Positions 25,609-34,558 of a stretch of 56,720 nucleotides of DNA are shown here, piece after piece. The position numbers were made by a program, and so were the translations under genes. The stretch is from DATJLQ01 sp035509415 (GTDB taxonomy: Bacteria > Pseudomonadota > Alphaproteobacteria > JACZXZ01). The stretch spans positions 1 to 56,720 of the forward strand of contig DATJLQ010000090.1 in NCBI GenBank assembly GCA_035509415.1. Direction: 5' to 3'. The stretch's first letter is position 1; each line of letters opens with the position of its first letter. The notes below the pieces were generated by a model. The model made no database searches and had not been told where the DNA came from. It saw only the letters and a program-made list of their open reading frames with translations.

Positions 25609-26949
25609 ATGGGCGCGAATGCCGGGCATCTGATCTTGGGGCTCGACCCCATGTGGATCGCGAGCGCGATCCTGATCCTCACCTACATGCTGATCGTGAC
25701 CGAGCGCATGAACCGCTCGATCATCGCGCTCCTCGGCGCCGGGCTGATGATCGTCTCGGGCGTGCTCAACCAGGACCAGGCGATCCAGGGCATCGACTTC
25801 AACACGCTCGCACTGCTCACGGGCATGATGGTGCTGATCTCGATCGCCCAGCGCAGCGGCATGCTCGAATGCCTCGCGATCTGGTCGGCCAAGCGCGGGC
25901 GCGCCCAGCCTTGGGCCATGCTGCTGATCCTCTCGCTCACCACCGCGGTGGTCTCGGCGTTCCTCAACAACGTCACCACCGTGCTGCTGATCGCGCCCGT
26001 GACGCTCGCGATGACGCGGCGGCTCGAGGTCCCGGCCTATCCGTTCCTGTTCGCGGAGGTGGTCGCCTCCAACATCACCGGCACCGCGACCCTGATCGGC
26101 GATCCGCCCAACATCCTCATCGGCTCGGCGGTGAATCTGAGCTTCGACGATTTCGCGACCAACCTCGCGCCCATCATCGTCCTCGTCATGGCGGTGCAGC
26201 TCGTGATCACCCACGTGATCTGGGGCCGCAAGATGCACGCCACACCGGCGGCGCGCGCGCGCGTGATGGCGCTCGACGCGCGGAAGGCGGTGACCGACTG
26301 GCCGCTGCTCTACGCCTCGCTCGCGGTCATGGGCGCGGTGCTGGTCGCGTTCGTGTTCTCGAACCAGCTCGGGCTCCAGCCCGGCACCATCTCCATGCTC
26401 GGCGCCGCCGTGCTGATGCTGCTGCACAACATCGAGCATCACCGCGAACCAGCGAAGCAGATCGAGAAGGTCAACCGGACCTTCGGCGAGGTCGACTGGA
26501 TCACGATCTTCTTCTTCGTGGGCCTGTTCATCGTGGTGCATGGGCTCGAGGTCACGGGCGTGCTCAAGCTGCTCTCGGCGAAGCTGGTCGCGGCCACGGG
26601 CGGCGACTTCTCGCTGACCGCCTACGTCATTCTATGGGCGTCGGCGCTCCTGTCGTCGGTGGTCGACAACATCCCCTACGTCGCGACCATGATCCCGCTG
26701 ATCAAGGACACGGCACCCGTGTTCGGCGGGCCGGACAAGCTGGTCCCGCTCTGGTGGGCGCTTTCGCTCGGCGGCTGCCTCGGCGGCAACGGCACGCTGA
26801 TCGGCGCCTCGGCCAACCTGGCGGTCGCAGGCATCGCGGAGGCCAACGGCATCCCGTTCGGCTTCTGGAAATACACGAAATACGCGTTCGGCATGATGCT
26901 GCTCCACGTCGCGATCTGTAACGTCTATCTATGGCTGCGCTACCTGTGA
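25609..26949 (+). CDS. ArsB/NhaD/SLC13-type ion transporter
   Basis: 446-residue polytopic membrane protein of the ion transporter superfamily that includes ArsB, NhaD and the mammalian P protein. Two repeated halves are visible, with signature loops NITGTATLIGDPPNILIGSAVNLSFDDF in the first and GGCLGGNGTLIGASANLAVAGIAEANG in the second. SAFLNNVTTVLLIAPVTLAM is also typical. The transported ion cannot be told (arsenite, sodium/proton or carboxylate). Divergent from the CoxG-like gene across 217 bp. Confidence 0.92.
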   Translation: MGANAGHLILGLDPMWIASAILILTYMLIVTERMNRSIIALLGAGLMIVSGVLNQDQAIQGIDFNTLALLTGMMVLISIAQRSGMLECLAIWSAKRGRAQPWAMLLILSLTTAVVSAFLNNVTTVLLIAPVTLAMTRRLEVPAYPFLFAEVVASNITGTATLIGDPPNILIGSAVNLSFDDFATNLAPIIVLVMAVQLVITHVIWGRKMHATPAARARVMALDARKAVTDWPLLYASLAVMGAVLVAFVFSNQLGLQPGTISMLGAAVLMLLHNIEHHREPAKQIEKVNRTFGEVDWITIFFFVGLFIVVHGLEVTGVLKLLSAKLVAATGGDFSLTAYVILWASALLSSVVDNIPYVATMIPLIKDTAPVFGGPDKLVPLWWALSLGGCLGGNGTLIGASANLAVAGIAEANGIPFGFWKYTKYAFGMMLLHVAICNVYLWLRYL

Positions 26950-27416
26950 GGCCGCTCCGGGCATTTTCGGCGCTCTGCCTCGCCCTCGCGCTCGCAGCAC
27001 TCGTCGGGCTCGCGTCCGCGCGCGCCCAGGCGCTGCCGACCTCGACCCTCGACATCGTCACCGCCGCGGGCAAGACCTACCGCTTCGAGGTCGAGATCGC
27101 CGCGACCGAGGAAACGCGCGCGCACGGCCTCATGGGGCGCGACAGCCTCGCGCCCGACGCGGGCATGCTGTTCGAGTTTCCGGAATCGGCGGTCGAGGCG
27201 TTCTGGATGAAGGACACGCTCATCCCGCTCGACATGCTGTTCATCGACAAGACCGGGCGCATCGTCCACATTGCCGAGCGCGCCGTGCCCTACGACGAGA
27301 CGCCCATCTCCTCGGTCGTGCCGGTGACGGGCGTGCTCGAGCTCAACGGCGGCACAGTCGACCGGCTCAAGATCCGGGACGGCGACCGGGTCGTGCAGTC
27401 GTTTTTCAAGCCCTGA
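26946..27416 (+). CDS. DUF192 exported protein
   Basis: Small exported protein of the DUF192 family (COG1430), function unknown, with signature stretches ETRAHGLMGRDSLAPDAGMLFEF, AFWMKDTLIPLDMLFID and VLELNGGTV. The signal peptide is about 28 residues (FSALCLALALAALVGLASARAQA). I chose the GTG that overlaps the transporter stop (GTGA), matching other couplings in this window. An in-frame ATG at 26931 gives five extra residues. Confidence 0.9.
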   Translation: MRPLRAFSALCLALALAALVGLASARAQALPTSTLDIVTAAGKTYRFEVEIAATEETRAHGLMGRDSLAPDAGMLFEFPESAVEAFWMKDTLIPLDMLFIDKTGRIVHIAERAVPYDETPISSVVPVTGVLELNGGTVDRLKIRDGDRVVQSFFKP

Positions 27417-27454
27417 CCGGCTTGGATACTTGAGCCGGGCGCAGCACGGCATCG

Positions 27455-28372
27455 TCAGCCGCGGCTCAGCCGAATCAGCCGCTGAATTTCGTCGATCGCG
27501 CGATTGCCCATGAGCGCCTCGCTCCAAAGACGCGCCGCGAGCGTCTCGTGGAGGCGCAATGCCTCGTCCTCTCCGCTGATCATGGCGACGCCGTAATGGA
27601 GATTGAGCGGCTCGCCGAGACGGAACGGACTCGTCACCAGGAGCTCGCCGGTGCGGATGCGGAGAAGCTGAAAGCCCGCGGTCGGGAGCGGGCGCGCCGT
27701 GAGACCGATCTGGACCCCCATCGGCGGTTTCGCGATGAGGGACGCGAGGTGATCCATCTCCTTGACCGCGGCGCGCCGGGCGGCGGCGCGCTCGGCCGCT
27801 GTGCCGCCGTCACGCACACCGAGGCCGTTCTCGAGGTAGCGCCGGATTTCCGCGACCGGCACGATGTTGACGAAACTCGGGCGGCGCGTGCGGAGCACGG
27901 CCTTGCGTCGGCGCAGGGCGCGGCGCAGCCGCTCGAGGTCGCCCGCGGAAAGGCCATCGCCCGAGCGGCCATCACTGGGGCGGCCATCACCGGGGCGGCC
28001 ATCGCCTGGACGATCGTCGCCGGCGAGCGCCTGGAACAGCGCCTGGTCGTAGGCGTCGGTGGTGAGCGCGTACGCGATAGGGCCGAACACGACCGTGATG
28101 TGCTCCGCCTCCTGCTCGAGGCGCTCGACCTGCTCGAAGAACTGCAGGCCATTGGTGAGATATTCCGGTCCGGCGCTCAGGATCGCGGTCGCGGTGGTGC
28201 CGTAGAGGCGGGCCAGGCGCTCGAGGGTCGCGAGCTTCACGATCTCGCCCGCCTCGTAGCGGTAAAGGAGCGCGCGCGAGGCGCCCACGGCGCGCGCCGC
28301 TGCCTCGATCGACAGGCCCGCGGCGGCGCGCATCTGGCCGAGACGCCTGCCGGCTTCCCTCACGGTGACCAC
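27455..28372 (-). CDS. XRE-family transcriptional regulator
   Basis: 305 residues. The N-terminal helix-turn-helix (about 8-65) reads RRLGQMRAAAGLSIEAAARAVGASRALLYRYEAGEI, a Cro/C1-type domain. The central part includes a low-complexity run based on a repeated GDGRP unit (nucleotides about 27955-28020). The C-terminal part is a possible sensor domain. Start GTG 28372 has AAAGGA about 10 bases upstream. A perfect palindrome CCCAAATTTGGG lies 18 bases before the start and suggests autoregulation. Divergent to the hydrolase gene, which it may also control. Confidence 0.82.
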   Translation of the reverse strand: MVTVREAGRRLGQMRAAAGLSIEAAARAVGASRALLYRYEAGEIVKLATLERLARLYGTTATAILSAGPEYLTNGLQFFEQVERLEQEAEHITVVFGPIAYALTTDAYDQALFQALAGDDRPGDGRPGDGRPSDGRSGDGLSAGDLERLRRALRRRKAVLRTRRPSFVNIVPVAEIRRYLENGLGVRDGGTAAERAAARRAAVKEMDHLASLIAKPPMGVQIGLTARPLPTAGFQLLRIRTGELLVTSPFRLGEPLNLHYGVAMISGEDEALRLHETLAARLWSEALMGNRAIDEIQRLIRLSRG

Positions 28373-28389
28373 GGTTCGCGCATCCTTTG

Positions 28390-28401
28390 CCCAAATTTGG
28401 G
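28390..28401. promoter_or_regulatory. Perfect palindrome, candidate XRE operator
   Basis: CCCAAATTTGGG, a 12-bp perfect palindrome in the 156-bp divergent gap between the XRE regulator and the alpha/beta hydrolase, followed by an A-rich tract (28411-28460) that would suit a promoter. The position next to the regulator start suggests its binding site. Confidence 0.55.
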
Positions 28402-28528
28402 ACGGAGCGATCCAAAAATAAGACACAAAGACGAAAAACGAAACAAAGATCGAAATCGCACGTTGCTGCAAAGCGATGCGCCTCCTAGCGTCGGGGAGGC
28501 CTGGGCGCGAAGCGATTGGAGGCGGGGC

Positions 28529-29326
28529 ATGGCCGAGATCGAGGTCGACGGCGTGCGTGTGTCCTACCGGGCGCGACCCGGGGGCGCGGTGCCGCTCGTC
28601 TTCCTCCATGGCGGCTTCGGCAGCTCGTCGGCACTCTGGGCGCGCGCGATGGACGCGTTGCCGCCCTATTGCTCGGCCTACGCGATCGACAACTTCCTCG
28701 CCTCCGATCCGCCGCCCGGCGGCTACAATGTCGGCGCCTTCGCGCGCCGCACCGCCGGCTTCGCGCGCGCGCTTGGGCTGGAGCGGCCGATCCTGGTGGG
28801 CCATTCGATGGGCGGCGTCGTATGCCAGCTCGCGGGGATCGAGCATCCGGCTGCGGTCGGCGGCCTCGTCCTCGTCTGCACCGGCCCGTCGATGACCGAT
28901 CACCGGCTCGGCCGCGAGCTCCTGGATCGGTTGCGCCGCGAAGGCGGGGACGAGCGGAACATGCGCGCGATCAGCGCCAATTGGTTCTACCGCGTTCCTG
29001 AGGACGGCTTCTTCGACCGCTACGTCGCCGATGCCGCCCGAGCGCCGCTCGAAGCGATGATCGAGGTCCAGGAATCCCTGATCGCGACCGATCTGAGGCC
29101 GCTGCTCGGACGCATCGCGGTACCGACCCTCGTGGTCCACGGCGGCTACGACACGGGCCGGACCATCGAGCATGCGCGCGCGCTCCTCGACGGGATCCGG
29201 GGCAGCGAGCTCGCCGTCATGCGGCACAGCGGACATTCGCCGATGGTCGAGACGCCGCAAGAGTTCGACGCCGCGCTCCACGATTTCCTCGCGCGCCGCG
29301 CGGCCGCGCAGCCAGCCGCCATGTGA
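28529..29326 (+). CDS. Alpha/beta hydrolase
   Basis: 265-residue hydrolase with oxyanion region FLHGGFGSSSALW, nucleophile elbow GHSMGG (Ser near 91), catalytic Asp in VVHGGYDTG and His in RHSGHSPMVE. ATG 28529 follows GGAGGCGGG. It is most similar in layout to small-ester or carboxymethyl-lactone hydrolases, but the substrate is unknown. It is followed closely by a solute-binding protein gene, so uptake and hydrolysis may be linked. Confidence 0.9.
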   Translation: MAEIEVDGVRVSYRARPGGAVPLVFLHGGFGSSSALWARAMDALPPYCSAYAIDNFLASDPPPGGYNVGAFARRTAGFARALGLERPILVGHSMGGVVCQLAGIEHPAAVGGLVLVCTGPSMTDHRLGRELLDRLRREGGDERNMRAISANWFYRVPEDGFFDRYVADAARAPLEAMIEVQESLIATDLRPLLGRIAVPTLVVHGGYDTGRTIEHARALLDGIRGSELAVMRHSGHSPMVETPQEFDAALHDFLARRAAAQPAAM

Positions 29327-29334
29327 GGTACGCC

Positions 29335-30120
29335 ATGCGCTTCCTGGGGACAGCCCTGACCGCGATGCTGCTGCCGATCCTCGTCGTCGGCGCTGCGGCA
29401 ACCGCGCGCGCCGACGCGCTCGACACCGTGATGTCGACGCACAAGCTGCGCGTCGCGGTGGTGGAGGATTATCCGCCTTTCGGCTCGATCGGCGCCAACT
29501 TCAAACCCGAAGGCTATGACATCGATTTCGCCCGCCTGCTCGCGGCCCGGCTCGGGGTAGCGGTCGAGCTGGTGCCGGTGACGAGCGCCAACAAGATTCC
29601 CTTCATCGTCGCTCACCGCGCCGACGTGCTTCTCAATATCGGCCGCACGGCGGAGCGCGCCAAGGTGGTCGACTTCAGCGCGCCCTATGCGCCCTATTAC
29701 ATCGGCGTGTTCGGGCCCGCCGACCTCAAGGTGAAGGACGCCGCGGACCTCACGGGACGGACGATCGGCGTCACGCGCGGCTCCCTCGAGGAGCTGGTGC
29801 TCACCAAGGTCGCCCCGCCGAGCGCCACCATCGACCGCTTCGAGGACAATTCGACCACGCTCGCCGCTTTCCTCTCGGGCCAGACCCAGCTCGTCGCCCT
29901 CGGCAACATCGTCGCGGCGGCGATCGTGGCGAAGCATCCCGCGCGCATGCCCGAGCAGAAGTTCCTACTCATGAACTCGCCGGTCTGCTCGGCGGTCGAC
30001 AAGGGCGAGGCGCGCCTCCTTGCCCGGATCAATGCGGCGATCTCGCGCGCGAAGAAGGACGGGACCCTCGCGCGCATGTCGCTCGAGTGGCTGAAGCAGC
30101 CCTTCCCGAAGGACCTTTGA
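29335..30120 (+). CDS. Family 3 amino-acid-type ABC solute-binding protein
   Basis: 261-residue periplasmic binding protein (HisJ/GlnH fold) with a signal peptide ending near ATARADA, then LRVAVVEDYPPFGSIG, GYDIDFARLLAARLGV, RADVLLNIGRTAERAKVVDFSAPYA and DLTGRTIGVTRGSLEE, all standard for the family. No permease or ATPase is adjacent, so it is an orphan. ATG 29335 has GAGG at the right spacing; a GTG overlapping the previous stop is the alternative. Confidence 0.9.
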   Translation: MRFLGTALTAMLLPILVVGAAATARADALDTVMSTHKLRVAVVEDYPPFGSIGANFKPEGYDIDFARLLAARLGVAVELVPVTSANKIPFIVAHRADVLLNIGRTAERAKVVDFSAPYAPYYIGVFGPADLKVKDAADLTGRTIGVTRGSLEELVLTKVAPPSATIDRFEDNSTTLAAFLSGQTQLVALGNIVAAAIVAKHPARMPEQKFLLMNSPVCSAVDKGEARLLARINAAISRAKKDGTLARMSLEWLKQPFPKDL

Positions 30121-30135
30121 GCGGCGCGCGACGCC

Positions 30136-30807
30136 TCAGTCCGCGGCGCGCTTCAAGGCGAGGGTGAGCCCGTCGCCCACCGGGAGAAGACTTAGGCTCA
30201 CGCGGCCGTCGTTCTTGAGGCGCTTGTTGAAGGCGCGGATCGCCTCGGTCGAGGCACCTTTATTGCGCTTGTCGGCGACGCTTCCGCCCCACAGCACATT
30301 GTCGACCAGGATGAGGCCGCCCGGGCGCAAAAGGGTGAGGCAACGCTCGTAGTAATGCCGGTAATTCTCCTTGTCCGCGTCGATGAAGGCGAAGTCGAAG
30401 CGTCCGGCCTCGCCCATCGCGATCAAGCGGTCGAGGGTTGGAAGCGCAGGGCCGAGCTCGAGGGTGATCTTGTCCGCGAGCCCCGCGCGCGCCCAATATT
30501 TCCGCGCGATCCTCGTGTATTCCTCGCTCACGTCGCAGCAGATCATGCGCCCGTCGGGCGGCAATGCGCGCGCGACCGAGATCGAGCTGTAGCCCGTGAA
30601 GGTGCCGATCTCGATGCAACGGCGCGCCTGGATCGCCTGGGCGAGGAGCGCCATGAGCTGGCCCTGCTCGGGCGATATCTGCATCTCTCCCATCGGCAGC
30701 CGCGCGGTCTCGGCGCGCAAATCGCGCAACACCGGGTCGTCGCGTAGCGAATTCTCGATGAGGTAGGCGTAGAGCTTTTCGTTAAGGCCAAGGACGCGCT
30801 CGGGCAT
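30136..30807 (-). CDS. SAM-dependent O-methyltransferase (caffeoyl-CoA OMT family)
   Basis: 223-residue class I methyltransferase. Motif I is CIEIGTFTGYSSISVARALP, followed by RMICCDVSEE, FDFAFIDADKENYRHYYERCLTLLRPGGLILVDNVLWGG and a C-terminal LLPVGDGLTLALKR. This is the family containing caffeoyl-CoA and catechol O-methyltransferases that need a divalent metal. The start ATG 30807 has GGAG seven bases upstream; a longer open frame is ignored. Convergent with the solute-binding gene. Confidence 0.93.
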   Translation of the reverse strand: MPERVLGLNEKLYAYLIENSLRDDPVLRDLRAETARLPMGEMQISPEQGQLMALLAQAIQARRCIEIGTFTGYSSISVARALPPDGRMICCDVSEEYTRIARKYWARAGLADKITLELGPALPTLDRLIAMGEAGRFDFAFIDADKENYRHYYERCLTLLRPGGLILVDNVLWGGSVADKRNKGASTEAIRAFNKRLKNDGRVSLSLLPVGDGLTLALKRAAD

Positions 30808-31033
30808 GGCGGACTCCGGAAAGGGAAGCCCACTATATGCGTCGGATATCCGCCGCGGCAAAGGCCGAACGTGACGGAATTTGCAGATCGACCCCGGCTT
30901 CACGTTCGAGCCGGCCCTCCGTTGCGCCTCCGAATTGTCACGGGCCGGAATTCGGGCGCGCAACGTTGCATCGGGCGCGAATTTGCTTATGTAAACCAAG
31001 GCACGAAAGGGCACACGAGCTTAAGGGAGCGCG

Positions 31034-32179
31034 ATGCGAGGCGAGTTCACCGACGCAATCGATCGGCTACGCGGCTTCCTCGCCTGGATTCCGGGTTGGG
31101 CGTTCGCGATCGTGCTCGTCGTCCTCGCCTCTGCCGCAGCGCTTTGGCTTCACGCGCTCGCCCTTCGGCTCGTCGCGCGCACGCGCGTGGGGCAGGGGCG
31201 TTTCGTTCGCCTCCTGGTGGCGCGCGGCGCCAATCCGACGCGCTTCGCCTTCTTGCTTCTGGCGCTTGCCGCCGTCGTGCCCGTATCTGGCATCCCCGAC
31301 GCCTTGCAGCGCGCGTTGGTGGCGCCGTTCACCTCGGTATTCATCCTGCTGATCGGATGGGGCTGCATCGCGACGGTCGGCCTCGCGGGCGATTTCTATC
31401 TCGCGCGCCTCACGTGCGGCTACGAGAACGCGCTCACGCGGAAGCACGTGACCCAGGTGCGTCTCCTGCGCCGCGTCGCCGAGGTTTTGATCGGCATCAT
31501 CGCCGTGGGGGCCGCGATGATGTTGCTGCCGGACGTGCGCCAATATGGCGTGAGCCTGTTCGCCTCGGCGGGAGCGGCGGGCATCGTGGTCGGCCTCGCC
31601 GCGCGGCCGTTGCTCTCGAACCTCCTCGCCGGCATCCAGATCGCCATCACCCAGCCGGTCAAGATCGAGGATTCGGTGGTGATCAACGGCGAATGGGGCT
31701 GGGTCGAGGACATCACCAGCACCTACCTCGTGGTGCGGACCTGGGACTGGCGCCGGCTGATCGTGCCCCTGAGCTGGTTCCTCGAGCAGCCGATCCAGAA
31801 CTGGACGCGCGAGACCGCGACCATCATCGGCCAGGTGCATTTCTTCGTCGACTACCGGACGCCGATCGAGGTGCTGCGCAAGGAGCTCGACCGGCTGGTC
31901 CATGCGAGCAAGCTGTGGGACGGCAACATCGTCAACCTCCAGGTGGTCGACGCGACCGAGAGCGCCATCCAGATCCGCATCCTCGCGACCGCGAGCGACG
32001 CGTCGCGCGCGTGGGACCTGCGTTGCGAGCTGCGCGAGAAGATGATCTCGTTCCTCCAGACCGAGCATCCCGAATGGCTGCCGCGCCGCCGCCTCCACCT
32101 CGCGCGCGAGAACGAGGGCAGGCCGGGCGACGGACGCTGGGACTATGCCGAGGCCGGGCGCGCGGGCCGGGCGCGTTGA
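31034..32179 (+). CDS. MscS-family mechanosensitive channel protein
   Basis: 381-residue membrane protein with four N-terminal hydrophobic helices and then the MscS core: a glycine/alanine-rich pore helix (LFASAGAAGIVVGLAARPLLSNLLAGIQIAITQPVKIEDSVVI) and the beta domain (GEWGWVEDITSTYLVVRTWDWRRLIVPLSWFLEQPIQNWTR). The C-terminal domain is shorter than in E. coli MscS. It would release solutes on osmotic downshift. Last gene before tRNA-Pro. Confidence 0.92.
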   Translation: MRGEFTDAIDRLRGFLAWIPGWAFAIVLVVLASAAALWLHALALRLVARTRVGQGRFVRLLVARGANPTRFAFLLLALAAVVPVSGIPDALQRALVAPFTSVFILLIGWGCIATVGLAGDFYLARLTCGYENALTRKHVTQVRLLRRVAEVLIGIIAVGAAMMLLPDVRQYGVSLFASAGAAGIVVGLAARPLLSNLLAGIQIAITQPVKIEDSVVINGEWGWVEDITSTYLVVRTWDWRRLIVPLSWFLEQPIQNWTRETATIIGQVHFFVDYRTPIEVLRKELDRLVHASKLWDGNIVNLQVVDATESAIQIRILATASDASRAWDLRCELREKMISFLQTEHPEWLPRRRLHLARENEGRPGDGRWDYAEAGRAGRAR

Positions 32180-32355
32180 CCGCCCATCGCTTGGCCATCG
32201 AGCCCGGCGCCCGTGCGGCTCCGCGCGCGACCCGATCCACCCCTTGCGGCCTCATGCTATTATCGCTAGAAGCCCGGTATCGCTGGAAGCCCGGTCGGGC
32301 TGGGGACCGTTGCGGGACCGTTGCCGCACTCGACCCGGTCCGCGGCCCATGCGCT

Positions 32356-32432
32356 CGGGGCGTAGCACAGCCTGGTAGTGCGCCTGCTTTGGGAGCAGGA
32401 GGCCGCAGGTTCGAATCCTGCCGCCCCGACCA
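32356..32432 (+). tRNA. tRNA-Pro(TGG)
   Basis: 77-nt gene with encoded CCA. The acceptor stem CGGGGCG pairs with CGCCCCG, the anticodon stem CCTGC/GCAGG encloses TTTGGGA (anticodon TGG), and the T-loop is GGTTCGAATCC. The 3' half (from 32384) is identical to the fragment at 53761-53809. The integrated element therefore sits at the 3' end of this gene and has restored a complete tRNA. Confidence 0.97.
32384..32432 (+). repeat. att direct repeat, left copy (inside tRNA-Pro)
   Basis: 49-bp segment from the anticodon stem to CCA, identical to 53761-53809. It marks the left boundary of the integrated element. Confidence 0.93.
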
Positions 32433-32489
32433 AGTTTTTCAACTAGTTAGAAGAACGCCGCGAGCCCGGTCTCACCCCGAAAAATGCCC

Positions 32490-32510
32490 GGGGCAACACC
32501 TGGGGCAACA
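32490..32510 (+). repeat. Paired GGGGCAACA arm-site candidates, left end
   Basis: Two copies of GGGGCAACA at 32490-32498 and 32502-32510, 12 bp apart and 58 bp inside the left att repeat. The same pair in the same orientation occurs at the right end (53612-53631). Paired short repeats at both ends of an integrase element are typical of arm-type sites bound by the integrase N-terminal domain. Confidence 0.7.
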
Positions 32511-32529
32511 GATCAATGAGGCTTAAGCT

Positions 32530-33279
32530 TTGGCGAAGACGCTCGCGTCCCTGTTCCCGAATCCCGACGACCTGGTCGCGCTCGAGCCAGAGGACCTTGG
32601 CGCCGTCCTGTTGGAGGTGATACCCGCGCTCCTTCAAAATGACATGGTGAGCTTCGGAGGCATCATCATGCCGCTCTATCCGCCATACGGACCATATCCG
32701 CCGGGTTCACATCGGCCGGTTCGTATCGCGCTGGCCGAGGCAATTTCCTGGCTGATAAGTCAGGGGCTGATCGCGCGCGACCCTGAGCAACCGGCAGATC
32801 AGTACCGGCTCACGCGTCGCGCGCAGACCCTGCGGAGCCGCCTTGATGTCGAGGCCTACGTAAAAGGCCGGATCCTGCCAATCGAGCTGCTCCATCCGAT
32901 TTTGGCGGAGAAGGTGCGGCCGATGTTCTTGCGTGGCGACTACGACGTCGCGGTCTTCCAGGCCTTTAAGGTCGTCGAGGTGGAGGTGCGCCGGGCGGCG
33001 AATGCCAAAGGCGCGGGATACCCGGAGGACCTGTTGGGCGTCACCCTCATGCGGAAGGCCTTCCATCCCGACAACGGGCCGCTCACGGATAGCGCGAAGC
33101 CGCAGGGAGAGCGCGAGGGCGAGATGGCCCTCTTCGCAGGCGCGATCGCATGCATGAAGAACCCCGGTAGCCATCGGAAGGTCTCGATCAAGCCCGAGGA
33201 GGCCGCGCGGATGGTCGTGTTCGCCTCGTATCTCCTAGACCTCGTTGACGAGCGCGCGGCGCTGCCAGTGACCCCCTGA
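32530..33279 (+). CDS. TIGR02391/Ymh (HEPN-like) protein
   Basis: 249 residues. The C-terminal half matches the Hypoth_Ymh family: VFQAFKVVEVEVRRAANAKG, LLGVTLMRKAFHP and GAIACMKNPGSHRKV. The last contains a KNPxxH motif close to the RNxxxH ribonuclease motif of HEPN domains, with Lys in place of Arg. Ymh proteins are common near restriction and defence genes. A TTG start at 32530 is used because no ATG or GTG is close. It is the first gene inside the left end of the element. Confidence 0.75.
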   Translation: MAKTLASLFPNPDDLVALEPEDLGAVLLEVIPALLQNDMVSFGGIIMPLYPPYGPYPPGSHRPVRIALAEAISWLISQGLIARDPEQPADQYRLTRRAQTLRSRLDVEAYVKGRILPIELLHPILAEKVRPMFLRGDYDVAVFQAFKVVEVEVRRAANAKGAGYPEDLLGVTLMRKAFHPDNGPLTDSAKPQGEREGEMALFAGAIACMKNPGSHRKVSIKPEEAARMVVFASYLLDLVDERAALPVTP

Positions 33280-33318
33280 TGCACGGAGCCGATGGCGGTA
33301 AGAATAACGGGAGGCCCG

Positions 33319-33690
33319 ATGTCCCACGACGATAAGCTGAGCGAGAAGGGACTCCAGGAGCGGCATCAGCGCTGGGAAGAGATTGGGCTCGACGCGATCA
33401 AGGCCGATCTTTTGACTGGCGGCCACCGACTGGTGGGCGGCACGCCTGCGGTGCGCCGGGCTGCGTGGGAATGGGTGCGGCGCAAGGAGTCTGAGCGGGC
33501 GAAAGACAGCTTCCAAGTCCTTCCTGTGCGACCGACCTCTACGCCGCCCATGGAGGACGGCCCAGCGGGGCCTCACCGGCGCGAATTGTTCATCTTGCGG
33601 CCCGGGCTCTATGGCGTGAACCTCGATCTGAAGGAAGCTTGGCGCCGCGGCGTCGAGTTCTTCCGGCGCTGCAGCCGGGGCACGCGGTGA
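33319..33690 (+). CDS. Hypothetical protein, element-borne
   Basis: 123 residues, function not recognised. Charged and probably soluble: MSHDDKLSEKGLQERHQRWEEIGLDAIKADLLTGG resembles the start of small cytoplasmic effectors in islands, and Pro-rich and aromatic segments follow. ATG 33319 has GGAGG five bases upstream and overrules an earlier in-frame ATG. Same strand as the Ymh gene, 39 bases downstream. Confidence 0.6.
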   Translation: MSHDDKLSEKGLQERHQRWEEIGLDAIKADLLTGGHRLVGGTPAVRRAAWEWVRRKESERAKDSFQVLPVRPTSTPPMEDGPAGPHRRELFILRPGLYGVNLDLKEAWRRGVEFFRRCSRGTR

Positions 33691-33773
33691 TCCGTGCGAT
33701 CCCGGCTCGATGAGATGGCTGCGCGCATGGTCACATTCACGACCCAAATGCTAGATGTCGTTGGCTGGCGACG

Positions 33774-34499
33774 ATGAGCCGATCCAAGAAACCGAGGCAC
33801 AAGCTGCGCGCACACAGCCTCATTCCGGCAACCGTTGGGGCGCTTGTCGAGACTGCGTTTATCCTTGCCCGGAAGGATGCCGTCGCCCCTTTGGCCGGCC
33901 TCGCGTCAACGGCGATCACGGAGGTCCTGATCGCGAATGAGGACAGGGCGGAGCGGATCCTGCGCGGCGCCGTCGAGCGCTGGGGCGTCGAGGCGCACGA
34001 GTTCGAGGCGCCCAACCAGCTCGCCGCGGCGATCATTCGATACGCGGACGTCGCGCGCCATCAGGCAGCCGCCGAAAATCTCGAGGTCCTGGCCGATGCT
34101 ATGTTGGGGCTGGCGCGTCGGCACGTCCTATTCGCAAGTGACTTCCTCAAATTTGCGGAGATCGTCGCTCCGTTGAGCCGCGACGAGCTCCTGCTGATCG
34201 GCGCGTTGATGGACGAGGATGCGAAGTTCTACGCGACCCCGCGACCGCCGAACAGCCAAGGTGCGCTGTGGAAGATCGTGAGGGATAGGCTCGTCAGGTT
34301 GCCACCCGAGACAGGCACCTTTCCGGACCTAGATACCTTGAACGCTACGGCTGCGAGGGCAACACGGTCGGGATTGCTCGTTCCGCTCGCGGGTTTCGGG
34401 GGCACTACCTACGCCCTCAGCCCGATCGGCAGGAAGCTCCGCGAGATAGTCGACATCAACGCGGCGATCCGGCGGGCGGACGCCGCGCATGCGCCGTAG
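33774..34499 (+). CDS. Hypothetical helical protein, possible DUF4393-like
   Basis: 241 residues, predicted mostly alpha-helical with a basic start (MSRSKKPRHKLRAHSLIPATVGALVETAFIL). A central helical part (APLSRDELLLIGALMDEDAKFY) and a C-terminal region (PLAGFGGTTYALSPIGRKLREI) may form a winged-helix-like module. I cannot place it with certainty. Same strand and spacing as the two preceding genes, so the three could be one cargo operon. Confidence 0.6.
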   Translation: MSRSKKPRHKLRAHSLIPATVGALVETAFILARKDAVAPLAGLASTAITEVLIANEDRAERILRGAVERWGVEAHEFEAPNQLAAAIIRYADVARHQAAAENLEVLADAMLGLARRHVLFASDFLKFAEIVAPLSRDELLLIGALMDEDAKFYATPRPPNSQGALWKIVRDRLVRLPPETGTFPDLDTLNATAARATRSGLLVPLAGFGGTTYALSPIGRKLREIVDINAAIRRADAAHAP

Positions 34500-34558
34500 C
34501 TTGCCGCCACAAGTTGAGTTAGGTGTACCGGTACGGCTATTGGATCAGGGCGCTTGCT

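Noticed and set aside
27955..28020. Tandem GGCCATC-rich repeat as a CRISPR or minisatellite
   Set aside because: It is a short in-frame low-complexity run within the XRE regulator (repeated GDGRP unit); no spacers. No CRISPR array was found anywhere in the window.
32216..32340. Short repeats (GAAGCCCGGT, GGGACCGTTGC) before tRNA-Pro as regulatory sites
   Set aside because: Imperfect local duplications of low length; no symmetry or position that ties them to a promoter function.
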